Assembly (NCBI GenBank): GCA_030549175.1
Contig: JAUKUA010000002.1
Location: forward strand, 6,610,963 to 6,674,962
Origin: Lasiosphaeris hirsuta
Taxonomy: Eukaryota > Ascomycota > Sordariomycetes > Sordariales > Lasiosphaeriaceae
Direction: 5' to 3'
Length of the DNA: 64,000 nucleotides
In this document: one piece after another, positions 1-11,313 of the stretch
Layout: every line of letters starts with the position of its first letter
Position numbering within the stretch: the first letter of the stretch is position 1
The notes under the pieces: model-generated
What the model was told of the DNA's origin: nothing
The model's input: the letters and a program-made list of their open reading frames with translations, nothing else
Database searches by the model: none
Made by a program: the position numbers and the translations under genes

Positions 1-1170
1 CCTGTTCCCCGTCATCTTGTTGGATTTAGAGCTCTTGATTTGCCCTAGGTGTAGAGAACGTCCTCCTGGTTATTCAGCTTATCTCGACGACGGTTTTCCT
101 GGTCCGCTTGGTCGGGTGGCAGGGTTCATTCCTTGGACTCGCTGCCTCGGCCTTGACCATGCCCCTCTCGGCCTTGATCTCCAAGAAGCACACGGCATGT
201 AGTCCGAGTTGATGAAATACCGTGATGAACGATCGGCGTTGTTGATAAACGCTCTTCTCGCTATCGGCACCCGAGGCCATGTAGGGGACCAAGATCTCCG
301 AGTGCCAGAAGCGGGAGCTACGGCAGCTGGTTAAGCGTAGCGACCTGGATGCTCAGTCTCATCTTCGTGTCTAATCTGGGCCCAATCCTCTTTGCCGGAA
401 TTCCTCTCAACGTGTTAGCCTGGCAGGGCGAACCAATGACGGCTGCCGTTGCCGCCTTTACCTGCATCTAGCTCTTTGGGCTCTTGCAATGCTGAATAGC
501 AACCGTGTCCCCCCTCGCCACGCGCATCACGACGGCTTGGACGGGCCTCGGGCGACTCGAAGCCCTCTTCTCCGAGCGCGAGGCCCTAGAGATTAAGACA
601 ATACCTTCGGAAACAGTGGCTTCCAGCAGCTGCCTGGTCATGTCCTTGAAATGCTTCTTGTGGGACGTCTTGGGATTGAAAGCCTCGCGACCCTTGTTCG
701 ACAGCATGGCCCGAACCGTCTTCGGCGCGCGGCTTCAGTGGGTTGAGAAGACTTCCAATGAAGAGATTATGACCCGGTCCACGACAGATGTCAATAAGGT
801 TGACGAGCAACTGCCTACTGACATTCATTACATGGTTGACTCTATCGCCAGAGTGGGCATTACCCTCCTGGCGAGGGGTACACGACAACAGTGTCATTCA
901 GCGAATAGAACTAATCCATAGGCAGATCATCCATCTCCCTCCGCGGGGCCTTTTTCGCACTAGGAATCATCTACGCCTACTTCATCACCGGCAGAGGTCT
1001 GATGTCTGCGACACGGAGACTGAGAAAGATCAGCGCTAACACAAACGCGTCACTGTTCTCACAGCTAACCTCGTTGCGCCTCCCCGACGCAGTCCTTACA
1101 GTGCGCACCTACGGCATGTCGAGCCACTTTATGAACTGCATGTTTTGTGAGACGGATCTGTTGGAGGTGC
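1..1170 (+). pseudogene. ABC-C (MRP/Yor1-type) multidrug transporter relic
   Basis: Pieces of an ABC-C transporter membrane domain can be read in order on the + strand but across three frames. About 90-290 gives a membrane-loop segment with 'SALISKKHTA' and 'KYRDERSALLINALLAIGT'. About 300-480 gives 'RELRQLVKRSDLDA' and then a hydrophobic helix with 'LAWQGEPMTAAVA'. About 700-850 resembles the coupling region of the second membrane domain ('TRSTTDVNKVDEQLP', family form TGRILNRFSxDxxxxDxxLP). About 950-1150 gives 'ITGRGLMSATRRLRKI'. Stops and frame changes separate the pieces, and no Walker A or ABC signature is present. The gene is cut by the left window edge and its nucleotide-binding domains are missing. 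It is a dead fragment; the ABC-C assignment comes from the linker motifs, and the exact subfamily is uncertain. Confidence 0.6.
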
Positions 1171-1339
1171 CCCTCCCTACTGGGGAGGTTGCTCCTCCAC
1201 TAGCGCCCACGGTAAGCGAGGCCACTAGTCAGCCCACCATCTGTGCAGGATTTGCAGGGCTTTTTCCTTCTTCTTTCCACACACACAATACACACACTTA
1301 ATCCAGAGTTTGGCTACCTTGCATGTGTGTGTCACCCCC

Positions 1340-1475
1340 AATAGAATCTGAGCTCCCGAAATTTCCATTTTTGTGACCTCGCTCACGTGACATTGCTCAC
1401 CCCGGCTCAGGTTCGGCTCAGTCTTTGCCCAGGATTGGCTCAGGCTTGCTCACCTTTGCTTACCCTAATTGCCAT
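1340..1475 (-). repeat. Dispersed repeat, copy A (TGAGC-array repeat, inverted)
   Basis: Read on the minus strand, this matches 41001-41150: the palindromic block 'aaatggaaatttcg' lies beside six TGAGC/GTGAGC pentamers spaced about 9-15 bp apart within about 75 bp. The clustered pentamers look like subterminal transposase-binding motifs. A shorter third copy lies near 9985-10035. No coding frame is supported. Confidence 0.6.
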
Positions 1476-1643
1476 TTTCGGCAAGCTACGCCACAGCATG
1501 CTGAATTGCTTCAACTCTAGCCGAGTGGCCCAGAATTGGTCCCTATATATATGGACGGCCAAAATGGATCCCCATTCTTGAAAATGAACAGTGCTGTTTC
1601 GCCTTTACTTTTTCGTGTCGCTTACCTACTTGCTGGAGACTTA

Positions 1644-1953
1644 GGCCCTGTTTGGTTCGACTTTGATTGGATTGGGGTACATCAGGAGGAGGATACATTA
1701 CCAGGCGCAGGCATACCGACTAGGCCCCTTGCGTCAACTTTTGTACTTATCCAATCCACCTTAATCCTTCTTTCAAAAGATTGGATTGTGTGGCCACAGT
1801 AGGGCTTTTCAGGCCCTTGTACGGTAATCTTCCAGGGGAGGTACCTGCCAAGGGCGATTAGCAAACTTCTCGCCACCCCGAGGCCGGAGGCGTTGTATCT
1901 CTCGATCCAAATCGGCGATTTTGTGTGTGAGAAAAGTCGAACCAAACAGGACC
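1644..1953. mobile_element. Harbinger/PIF (Tourist-like) MITE
   Basis: A 310-bp element is bounded by 21-bp terminal inverted repeats (left end GGCCCTGTTTGGTTCGACTTT minus its last base; right end its reverse complement) with one mismatch. It is flanked by a TTA direct repeat at 1641-1643 and 1954-1956. A GGCCYTGTTTGG-type end with a 3-bp TWA target duplication is the hallmark of PIF/Harbinger elements. There is no transposase frame inside, so it is non-autonomous. The near-perfect ends suggest fairly recent movement compared with the decayed DNA around it. Confidence 0.85.
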
Positions 1954-1956
1954 TTA

Positions 1957-2496
1957 AGTTAGCCTCTGCCCTCCAAGTCTCGCGCGCCTACACCTTCTGC
2001 AACACACCTACTTTTGTTGTTTAATACCCTGAATTCATCACCATCTTCGACAACACACTAATATAAGTCTGGGCGACTTTAGTTGGAAATTAGTTTTCAA
2101 AAACAACCGCTGCTTGAGTCCAATAAAGTTAAGCGTGCGAAACCACAAGCCTTCCAACCCATGAGGAGAGTTTTATGTACGGGGTTAAGACTCGAGGGCG
2201 AGTGACCGAACGCTGAACGCATCCATGGGACTAGGCAGCGGCACGTCTTTGCCAATAATGTGAATTCCCAGATTGTCTCATAACGTCACACAGAAGTAGA
2301 CAGATCCTCAGCCAATTGCCCACCGCTCGCTTTCAGCATGCGCCTCAGCACCCGACTTGTAGTAAAGACGGATTGGAATCGATAGAATGTGCTTGAATTT
2401 GACAGGTTTGGTAGGAGTGTAGTATTAGAAGCGGTCTTATTACAAGTGTTCAAAGCCGGGGGTGGCATTTTCATAGCCACTAGTCTGATATTATGT
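1957..2496. other. Gene-free decayed DNA
   Basis: No coding frame longer than about 70 codons shows a family motif on either strand. Nothing else is recognised between the MITE and the tandem repeats. Confidence 0.5.
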
Positions 2497-2640
2497 ACCA
2501 TCCCAGGTCATGTACTGGTGTATTCAGGGCCATCCAAATGCTGCGCCATCCCGAATTCCGATCTGGGATGCAATATACCATCCCATAATTCCAGACTGGG
2601 ACGTCGTATACCATACCAGGATATGTACTGGGATATTCTC
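2497..2640. repeat. Imperfect tandem repeats of about 32-48 bp
   Basis: Four units each start with CATCCC or CATACC. The outer two share CCAGGnnATGTACTGG and TATTC. The inner two share AATTCC, CTGGGA and a TATACCAT end. Several units contain ATCCC...GGGAT mini-palindromes. A looser array with the same words (ACTATCCC, GTACC) is at 9640-9835. Confidence 0.6.
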
Positions 2641-2837
2641 GGTCCCGATTTCGGGACTTGTTTGGCCTAGAACTCGGGCTATTTTGCACAGTGCGTAAAA
2701 TACATCGTCTCCTACGCCCGGAGCCAGGGGCGTCCACGTAATATGTATATCTAGAATTAATTCTTATGGGATATTCATTAGCGGCATTTATGGGCGGCCT
2801 ACATGATCATTGAATACGACCCTACAACCCCAGAAAA

Positions 2838-3330
2838 TGGAGACGGAGAGAAGAAGAGCAGCTCACAAGCAGCGTTGCCGGACTGGGTAAAGGCGGACCC
2901 GAGTAGATCGGCAACAATAGAGTGTAGGAAAGGAGGGATCGGCAAAAATTAGATAGCAATACACGAAGCACGTAGGAGAGAATCCCACAGACCGTACTTA
3001 GAAGAAGCCGCCGACCTATTTGGCCGTAGCGGGAAAAATAAACGGCCCCTCCTCCAAGGAGGTCTCACGAAGACCAAAGCTCCATTCTCACGTAAGAAAG
3101 AACCGGAGTAATTGACTAAATGAGTTCCTACACAAGAAAAGAGTGGAAGACGCTCACACGTTACTCTGCAGCGCCGGGTGCGGTAGAGAGAATTTCCCCC
3201 ACGTTGTACTGAGATGCGAAAACACGGGAGACACGAGACACGAGCTAAATATTGAGGGATTACGAGATGGACCCAGCCTCCTCAAGGCGCTCTCGAGCGG
3301 CGCTTGGCAACCGGTGCCGCGAACCCCTGG
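2838..3330 (+). mobile_element. Non-LTR retrotransposon (LINE) 3' relic
   Basis: This looks like the C-terminal RNase H tail and zinc-knuckle part of a fungal LINE polyprotein (Tad/MGR class). A segment near 3050-3100 reads like the 'GLTKTKxS' part that precedes the final helices. From 3143 the frame gives 'VEDAHTLLCSAGCGRENFPH', followed by 'VVLRCENTGDTRHEL', matching the terminal 'CxCGxGxETxxHVLLxCP' pattern. The upstream part of the element is absent or scrambled with stops. The class call rests on this one motif. Confidence 0.45.
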
Positions 3331-6300
3331 TATGGTGCACCCCGAAGATGGGTGGGAGGACATCGGCCGAACCGAACTCGAAAGAGTTAGCAAAACGGAG
3401 CAGGAACCTTCGTTTACCGCCATAGTCGACGGTCTGCACAGTATTCATGGCCCCTTGGTCGCCACTGAGAATGGCTACTACAGGGTGTTTGACGTAGACC
3501 TGGCCCTGCCTACTTCCGTCTCACACACCCTGACTTCCCACTCACACACAGGCCGTCCTTCAATTGCAGCAGCTGTGTCCCCTGTTCTGCTCTTAGCCAT
3601 ATTTTTTTGCTGGGACCGATGCACGCCAAGCCTCGAGATGGTGTCTCTTTTCCACCCGAAGCTTCTTCCACATCGCCGAAGAGTACACCATTTGCCATCT
3701 CGACTCGTAACTAGGGTATAACGGTACCTCCAGGCGGCGTTTTTGATCCACTGCCTCCAGTTCACCATGCAGTGCGATGTCACCCGGCCTCGAGATGGTG
3801 TCGAGAGGCTCCCGGTTCTCGTTTCCGCAATTCGAATCCTTGGATTACTCCCATCTGACATGGTAGCCCATCCGTAGCCGAATAGATGCGGGAGGCTCAT
3901 AGCGCGGACGAATTCCATGCTGCAATTGCTGCCAACGGCGGTGAATCGTCACCGTACTGGCAAGGTGGCGCATCGATGCGAGAAGCGATCGAAGCCTTGA
4001 TGAGTCCTGACTCCTCGTGGCGCGGGATCGACAATTTTCCACTTCGAACCCCGCCATTCATGACCTGCATCTCCTGATCTTGCATTCCATAGCGTCGTTC
4101 GCACCGCAGCACTTATGTCGCTCTTGCCACCTAGCATGAAAGCGCTCTCGAGTGCGACGCTGCAATGGCAGGATTTCTGGCGGATGGCGGCGGAAAAGCT
4201 GGGGTAGGATCAGCTGCGGAGAAGCCGTCCGGCAAGACACAGGCCAGAGTTGTAGCATTTGCCAATCTATCTTGTCAGAAACACTAGCACTACTTATCGA
4301 GGTTTGAAAAAGTGATTGATTTCTGTTTGTGTCCCTGGCTCTCCAGCTTACCGGCGAGCACCATTCTTATAGACCCACTTATAGGATCAAAGGCACGACT
4401 TCAGACCCAGACCCGTCTGAAAGAATCCCAGCCTCCCATTGGTCAGTTGGCTATTGTGGAAAACATTTCGAGAGGCCCGCCAAGGGGCAACCGTCAGCTC
4501 TAGAAAGTTCTAGCCCGTAGGTAAGCTGTGGTGATAGGGCTGGTGGCATCCTCCTTCATCCATTCCGTTTCTTTGGGGCATGGATACTTCTGCGTGGTGA
4601 GAGCCTTGCGCGTTACATCATAATGTACTGCCCCGCCCCAAGAAAATCTCTGAAACGTACCGAACTGTCAGGTTGCAAAAGCTGGAGAGGATCTCAAAGG
4701 CAGCTAACACTAGAAAAAAGTCCCGGCAGGCATTGTGTAATGAGGTAAGGTAGATGAAAGGTGATTTCAATTAGGTCTGCCATAATGCCAATCCCTGCCT
4801 ACAATCTCCCTTATTAGGAAGAACCTCCCTTTAAGGCCAGACTGCCAAGTTATTACCCGGTAGGCATTTAGGAGAAGAAAACCTGCGCGGTGCCGGCCGG
4901 CGATTGCCAGTTCTGGGCCGGGGGGTTATCGGCAGCAAGGAAGCCCATGCATGTGCCACCGGCTCCAATGCCGATGCAGAGACTCTTTTTGCGTCAAGTC
5001 AGTGGCCTGGTCGCCCAAAAGAGAGAGCGTAGAAAGGAAATGTGGGTAAGGCAGTCTGGTGCTTACAGTAGCTGCCGACAAGATGGTCGACTCCTGCCAG
5101 AGCCAGCATTGGTCGGCTTGGGCGAGTTTCGCCTCGTCGACGAACCAAAAGAACGTGCCCCTGCGCCAGATTAGTTACTAGCTAGAAACAAAAACAATCT
5201 CCGAACGGCCAGCCACTAGGTAGGCTCCTCGGGCAAGTGAACATACCCAAGACTAGGAAACGTGGATGCGGGAAACTCGCCCGGGGCTTGACCCAGGGCT
5301 TTGAGGTTGCTCAAGTTGGAGCATTCGAGCTCGAAGATGGCCTGGCTAGATCGGAGAGAGACGGCTGCCTTACCCGGTGCGGAGCCAGCGGCGGTGGACG
5401 GGTCGGGAAGTGTAGGCCTGCCTGACATGTTGGTCAAACTTTTGCGACAAACTCTTTGAGGAGTGGTTGGTAGTTTGAGTGACGGGAGTTACGGTCGGCC
5501 TAGATGACTTGGTGTTGAGTGATTGCGTAGGTAGGTAGGCCATGCTACTTGTACTATTTCTCCAGTCGGCTGTCTTCACGGATCGACTGGTGCCTTTGGG
5601 TAGACAAAGAAGAGAGGAGAAATGCATCGAAGCGCCTTCACCGCCTTCCTGTTCTCACTTCGGTAGTTCAGCTGTGACTCTGATGCATATATTGGATAGT
5701 TTTGTAGGAGACTGATCATGCCGCCGCGCAATAGAAACTTATTGCAGCTTCAGACGGATGTGATTCAGCTGCTATCGCGCCGCGAAATGCGCCTTCTCAG
5801 CCAGCCACACAACACCACGCACTGCAGCCGATCTGGCACTCAGAGTCGAGACTTGAGCGGAGACGGATTGCACCCCGCGCCTGCGACAGCGAGCCTTGTA
5901 CGAAGCACTGTAATTTACACGGATAGTTCCGACTTCACAGCTCCGCTCCGTACAGGCCATGGGCCAGCCCCCTCCATTACATCAAACTCGGTTAGGCTGC
6001 ATACAAGCTTCATGCTGTGTCACCATCCCAGTTGAACGGGTTCGGCCACTGGTTGGATAGCAACCTTTTTGAGGAAATGCGTAGTTGAGCACATGCATCG
6101 CTGCATCGCAGAATCTCGACGATGTTGCTGGAATTCTTGCTACAACTGAACGGCTTGGGAAAAGGTAAAAGCCGTGCAGTTTACGGAGCACTTGTTCCGG
6201 CGATCTCTTCTAGATTGCATTTTACTCGGTATCCAGCATTTGGCTTTTAGACTACAACAAGATGTACAATATCCTGGTGGTGCATCAGGCAATAGATACT

Positions 6301-6559
6301 CGGTTGGCTGCGGTACCTAGCTCTTATGTCTGCGTCCCCTCAGCATATGTACCTGAGGCACCTCTGACCTTAGGTACCTAAGGTACCTACCGAAGTCCAG
6401 TCTAGCCGCCAACGGGAAAGGGGACTGGAAGACACGACCAAGATAAAAGGGACAGTATCAGCCTCCACCTCAGTCCTCTCCGCGTGAGCAAGAGAGACAT
6501 AATCATCAACAAAACATCACTATCGCGCACCAAAAAAGCACCGAACAAAATCTACAGCC
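3331..6559. other. Long gene-poor interval
   Basis: Over 3.2 kb no frame carries a recognisable domain. Open stretches at 3478-3918 (-), 3143-3721 (+), 4890-5174 (+), 5216-5437 (-) and 5718-6035 (+) are short, overlap on both strands and lack family motifs. Around 6340-6396 several AGGTACCT palindromes are clustered, and similar words recur at 8040-8095, on the other side of the lipase gene. The last 150 bp (6400-6559) is the presumed lipase promoter and leader. Confidence 0.5.
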
Positions 6560-7904
6560 ATGGCCACACAGGCACAAAAGAACATTGAGCTTGACCATCT
6601 CAGGGACCTCTTTGCCAGAGCCAACCTCGAGAGGCTCTCTAAGTTTGAGCCACCCTCAGAGCCCGAGGACGCGCCAGACTACCCGCTAACCCAATGCAAG
6701 ATCGCCCTCGGTCTCCTCAAGAAGTGGAGCGCCGACAATGCAGACAGTATTACGCAGGCCATGGAGGCTCAGGTCTTTGGGGGCCACGACGACATCAGCT
6801 GGCCGACCGCCTTCCTCCCATTCATGGAGAGCACGGCCATGTACCTTCGGGACTGGGGCTTGCTCCTCGAGGCCTGGAAGAAGTACCGAGAGTACAAGCG
6901 GCAAAACAGCGTGGACGAGGTTGAGCTCGGTGCCATCGTTGACCTGTACCAGAGCGCCTTTGACCAGATTCGCGAGCTGGCGCAGACGTGGGGGATGGAC
7001 TTTGTGAACCTCTGCGACCTCGTCACCGAGCATCCGGACGGCCACGTCGACTGGGACGGGCCCTACTGCGGCGCCTTCGTCACCACGGCGGCCCAGCAGG
7101 AGAAGCCCTTCATCGGCGTGGCCTTCAAGGGCACCAACCCCCTGCAGTTCCGCGAGATCGCCGTCGACTACAACTACCAGCTTGTTGCGGCCCAGAAGCC
7201 CTTCCTCCGGGGCGTGCGCGTGTCCGAGGGGGTCTACACGGGCCTGTTCGGGACCTTCGCGGTGCCAAACGATCCCCCCTACGAGAACATTCTCCTCCAG
7301 CTCGAGGCCATCGCGGCGAACCTGCCCAATACCGCCGCCGGCAACCCCCCCGTCCGGACCCACGTGACGGGTCACTCCCTGGGTGGGTCCTACTCGTCCC
7401 TCTGCTACGCGAACATGCTCGTGGACTCGGTGGGGGGTCTGAAGCTGGGGCATCTGGCCATGGGGGACGAGTACACCTACGGCGCCCCCCGCGTCGGATC
7501 CGAGGGCTGGGCCGTTATGAACGACGGCCTCGTCACCGAGGCGGAGGGGCAGTCGTGGCGGGTGGTGAACGCCGACGACCTCGTGACCCGCGTGCCTCCC
7601 ACGCTGCTCAAGCCCGACCAGACCGACTTCTACCACATCGACAAGGGCATGCGCATCTTCTCCGAGAAGAAACCCGAGCCCATCCCGTCCGAGATCGGGC
7701 TGCCCCCACCGCCACCTCTGCCGCTCCATACGATTAAGGACATCATCGAGGCGGTGATCGGCGCCAAGAACCACGGTAAGTCCAGTCAGGCACATCCACC
7801 GTTTGCCTACCTCATAGATAGTCTCCTGGATTAACAACGACTGACGAATTGCAGTCCCGAACTTTTATTACGAAGCCCTGGTGTACGCGATCAAGAATAC
7901 CTAG
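6560..7904 (+). CDS. Class-3 lipase / alpha-beta hydrolase, intracellular
   Basis: Predicted serine esterase or lipase of the class-3 (Rhizomucor lipase-like) alpha/beta-hydrolase family. Two exons, 6560-7775 and 7855-7904, joined over a 79-nt GTAAGT...GCAG intron, give 421 residues. The nucleophile elbow GHSLGG places Ser273. Asp340 in 'NADDLVTRVP' fits the family acid. The best candidate catalytic His is His405 in 'KNHVPNFYYEAL', just before the splice junction; His359 in 'FYHIDKG' is the alternative. No signal peptide is visible (start MATQAQKN), so it is probably cytosolic, unlike the secreted lipases of the family. The ATG context (cagccATGGcc) is good. The body is GC-rich and undamaged, in contrast to both flanks. 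The natural substrate cannot be inferred. Confidence 0.88.
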
Positions 7905-8311
7905 CGTAGCTTAGCCTACCCAAGACGAGTGAGCCAGGAGCGGGGAGCGTGCTGGTAATCTCACATTGTCGCATGCAACTTCGCATACAAACACAACGAG
8001 AACAGAAGCAGGTTGCCTCTTTCCTCCTCATCTCTTCTCCTAGGTACTACCCAAGGTACCAACCAAAGAGTAGGTATTTTAGTACCACCTAGTTGGATCA
8101 GTCGTTGGGATATCACAATCTGAAGAGGCACCCAGACCTGGCCGGGAGGCTATTCGAAGGAAGGACCTCGGATGTCTGGGTTACCTTGCACATGAAGCGG
8201 AGTAGTTCCATTTTCGACCAGGATGCCTTCCTAGGCGAACTACATTAGTAGAAGCTGGGGTGCTGAATTCGAGAGGTTAGTTCGAAGTGTTAAGACTAGG
8301 TAAAGTATCCG
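7905..8311. other. Intergenic, 3' flank of lipase and HET relic
   Basis: No coding signal. It contains a cluster of GGTACC/GGTACT palindromic words at about 8040-8095, similar to those upstream of the lipase. Confidence 0.5.
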
Positions 8312-9304
8312 CTAAACAACCGTCTCAATAGCTACCGATTGTGTTGAGAAGTTATAGTTGATTAGAACCTTCTCGGAGCAAATACCGAGCAAACCGAAAA
8401 CCCGGTCGACCTTCTCTCTGCAGCGATGTCGATTGTAACGCTTCAACGGAGAAATCAGCGGCGATCCTGAGATTCTTTCCGGATTCTCTTTAGTTCCTAT
8501 TGCGTGCCAGTCATGCCTTGCAGTATCAATGTCGTACAGGGCTCCTGCATCTGCGAGTTCTGGGAAGGGGACGATCCGATCTGCGGTGGCAAAAGAGACT
8601 TGGCGGCCGAGCACGAGCTCTTGGATGATCCACGAACGGTTTGAATAATCTGAGCCGTTGATAATCTTGGCCACGTTGCCCATAATATGCTTTGGCCAGC
8701 CTTTCTTGGCCCACTGCTGTAGGACCTGCATGTTCTTTTCGGGGACCAGGCCATCGATTTCGCATTGTGTACGTGCGGCTTCAGGCCCGATATGAAAGAA
8801 AACGTGGTCGGCGAGACTGTAGATTTTTTTGCTTCAGTCGGACCTGGTGGTTTCGTTCGTTGGGATCGGACTGGTTGATGCAGATGCTGTCCATCCAGAC
8901 CCACTCGAGATATCTCCCCTGCAGATCTGTGGAGTTTCCCCGAGGATATCGTCCGGGCAACACTTTGGAACCCTCCTCCAGTCGACGTCTCTGGTGATTT
9001 CGCAGGGTATCTAGGAATAGGAATGCGTTCGGTCGAATTTGTGACAGGGATCATCAATACCCCACATGTAAGAAAGCGAGGCAAATGGCGGACAATAGTA
9101 GTCGAAGGAGTCGAGACAAAAGACTTTCAGTTCAAGCTCGAGTTGATCTGGAGAGTCAGGGGAGATGCGGAATGAGCGTATCGACGTTGTGCCGCGTTGG
9201 AGAGGGGTGTAGAGCCCGGCGGACTCATCTGGGCTTTCAACTAGAGGACTCGGAGTCCGTGCCTGTGACGTCACCACCGCTCCAGACATCGCAGGAAGCA
9301 GCAT
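8312..9304 (-). pseudogene. HET-domain (heterokaryon incompatibility) gene, broken
   Basis: HET-domain landmarks occur in order on the minus strand, but in different frames. 'FASLSYMWG' is near 9060-9090. 'WMDSICINQSDPNERNHQVR' is at about 8830-8890. 'SWIIQELVLGRQV' follows near 8600-8640, and 'DRVFGLLGI' near 8370-8400. The first ATG (9304) opens a frame that stops at 9011. At least two frame changes then follow, and no clean GT-AG intron explains them. HET proteins trigger cell death after non-self recognition; this copy appears to have lost that capacity. An annotation error from an unrecognised intron is possible but less likely. Confidence 0.7.
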
Positions 9305-9639
9305 GCGCTAGTGATTCGAATGGCCATGACTCAAAAGAATTCGGGGGCGAAAAACGGGGTCCATGGCATTATAACGTCGATTGCTGCCCGCCAGCCCCGA
9401 ACCGCATCGGGCAGTCAGGCATCGACAGTGGCAGCACAGCCTCATCGGCAGCACACCCGTCGGTGCCCGATGAAATGATGCAAACTCTGCTTAGCCACTG
9501 AGGCAGCCACCTTGAGGGGGATCTTAATGTTACGGCACTTCAACATTGAACGAGTCAATTTAGGACTGCCAGGACTGGTCAACGCGTATCTACCAAGTTT
9601 TGGGCCACGAAGTTAAGCCACCGTGCGGCTGATCCTCGG
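9305..9639. other. Intergenic
   Basis: No supported gene. The open frame across 9085-9501 (+) is antisense to the HET relic and has no motif. Confidence 0.4.
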
Positions 9640-9835
9640 CCCCACCAGTTATTTTATATACTAGCATGTTCTGAGTGATAGTCTATTATACCATGCTTTT
9701 ATAATATACTGGCATATTAAATACTATCCCAGTTTTGGTACCAAGATACTACGTACTGTCCTAGGAATTATTAGACTAGGATGCCACATACTATCCCACA
9801 ACATGTACCAGCATATGCTGGAAATGTGGACACCA
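9640..9835. repeat. AT-rich array of short direct and inverted words
   Basis: Repeated ATACTATCCC, TACTGGCATAT/ACCAGCATATG and GTCCTAGGAATTATTAGACTAGGA words form imperfect units of about 30-45 bp, with internal palindromes centred near 9770. The vocabulary resembles the 2497-2640 array, so the two may be copies of one satellite-like repeat. Confidence 0.45.
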
Positions 9836-9984
9836 CGGGTGACATCGAAAGGAAAATTTAGCCGGGGGGACTGAAAACGGGCTTCTGAGGCTGTGTAGCG
9901 GTGGTGTATGGAATAATCCTAACGTAAGGAAGAATTAGGGAAAGCTTAGGACAAATCAGTCACAGCTCACCCCAGCTCAGGGCT

Positions 9985-10035
9985 GCGAACGAAAAAGGAA
10001 ATTTTGTGAGCCCAGATTCGTCTCACACAACGTTT
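9985..10035 (+). repeat. Dispersed repeat, copy B (short)
   Basis: Contains 'ggaaattttgtgagccc' followed by 'cagattcgtctcacaca'. This aligns with the palindromic block and flank of copies A (1340-1475) and C (41001-41150). Only two TGAGC-type pentamers remain beside it (about 9964-9981). Confidence 0.4.
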
Positions 10036-10210
10036 TTGCCAACCCGAAATGGTTCGACTGCCAGAGGTTTTCGGTCAAAAGACATGCCGCTACTGACATG
10101 CAAGCTCATTCACCCCGCCCCAAACGTCCGCTCTGTCTTTCCCCGCTCGCTTGACGCCTTCCAAGAGAACATGTCGGGTTTTGTTTCACTTCTAAAGGCC
10201 ACTCTCCACC

Positions 10211-11260
10211 ATGGCCAAGGCTCTTGCAATAGCCGGCGCTGCTTCGACAGTGCCCTCGGTTCTCGAATTGTGCGTAAAGCAGTACCAAGCTGTCTCTACA
10301 ACCCTATCTACAATCTGAAATGCCGACAAAGAGCTGGAGAAGTACTTTGTGTCGTTCGACCTAAGCTTTTCCGAGATGGAGGAATCTTTGGCCGGACTGG
10401 GAAGAGTCCGAGAGGCTGACCAGCGGTGTGTGGGAGGAGGACATTTACCGACACCCCACCTAGTACACAACCGCCTATACTGGGGGAGCCTATACACGAC
10501 CAAGATAAAGGCTCTTTACCAGAAACTTGCGAGGAGCGTCATACCGCAGACGGTCGGGGGGGGGGCGCTTTGCTAGCGTGATTGAGACGTGCTTGACGTG
10601 CGTGGAGGGGGAGTTTGGCGAAGTTGAGGTGGCGGGAGTGATGACGGGGCTGACGAAGTTGCCTACCTAGAGAAGGTGGTAGAGTCCCTGGAAGCGATAT
10701 TTCTTTAGTGACTACACTGGTTTTCTACTCGACGTCTGCATTATTGTCAGAAAGAAGGGGTCCCTGGGCGTCTAGATTTTCTCGTCAACTATGGGGCGGG
10801 CGGATATCACAGGCGTCCTGGTCCACCTTGAAAAAATCAATCAAATTCTGCTCTTCAAGGGGCGGGAGGACCTGTAGGATTCACTGAGGCTTGGCGCCAT
10901 GCTTAGGCATGCCAATGCTTATTGTACTTATGTGGACACCTTGCGAGGGGCTGAAAAATCTGTCGTGCAAGGCTGCCGTAAAAGATGTAGCGAGCTAGTT
11001 GCCGAGATCGACTTGGCCCGCAGACGAGTGTCGGGCGGGTGGACGGTGGACGATTAGAGGAGCCACACAGGGTCCAGAAGTCGCCTGTCTCGCGAGGGCG
11101 CTTCTATGCCGCCGGAAGGTAGTCATCATGGGCGAGGCCACCAGCGCTTCTCGAAGCTCGTGTATCACAGTCCGGATCGAGAGGTCTTGGCGGAGACAAT
11201 CGTGGGATCGAGTTCTCGTTGACAACGAGCTACATTTAACCTCGGTATCGATATACAAGC
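10211..11260 (+). pseudogene. N-terminal domain relic of a fungal NLR/STAND-type protein
   Basis: ATG at 10211 opens 'MAKALAIAGAASTVPSVLEL' and continues into 'CVKQYQAVSTTLSTI', the usual hydrophobic start of N-terminal domains on fungal NACHT/NB-ARC proteins. The helical segment 'KELEKYFVSFDLSFSEMEES' follows. Further on, another frame (about 10900-11030) gives the coiled-coil-like 'RHANAYCTYVDTLRGAEKSV' and 'CRKRCSELVAEIDLARRR'. Stops interrupt at about 10316 and 10573, and no nucleotide-binding domain follows. The family call is by N-terminal pattern only. With the HET relic next door, it suggests a decayed incompatibility or immune locus. Confidence 0.4.
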
Positions 11261-11313
11261 TCAAAATCCAAACTTTTCACCCTCCCCATCCCCAACTCAC
11301 AACCCCCTAGCCC

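Noticed and set aside
1682..1945. 87-codon minus-strand frame inside the MITE
   Set aside because: It lies entirely within the non-autonomous element and includes its inverted repeat.
4890..5437. Open frames on both strands, considered as a small enzyme gene
   Set aside because: Neither frame has a recognisable motif or consistent splice sites.
6988..7737. 249-codon + frame overlapping the lipase
   Set aside because: An Arg/Pro/Ala-rich frame shadow of the lipase codons.
6686..7837. 383-codon minus-strand open frame opposite the lipase
   Set aside because: It is an antisense shadow in GC-rich coding DNA; the composition is His/Val/Gly-rich with no motif, and the + strand carries a clear lipase.
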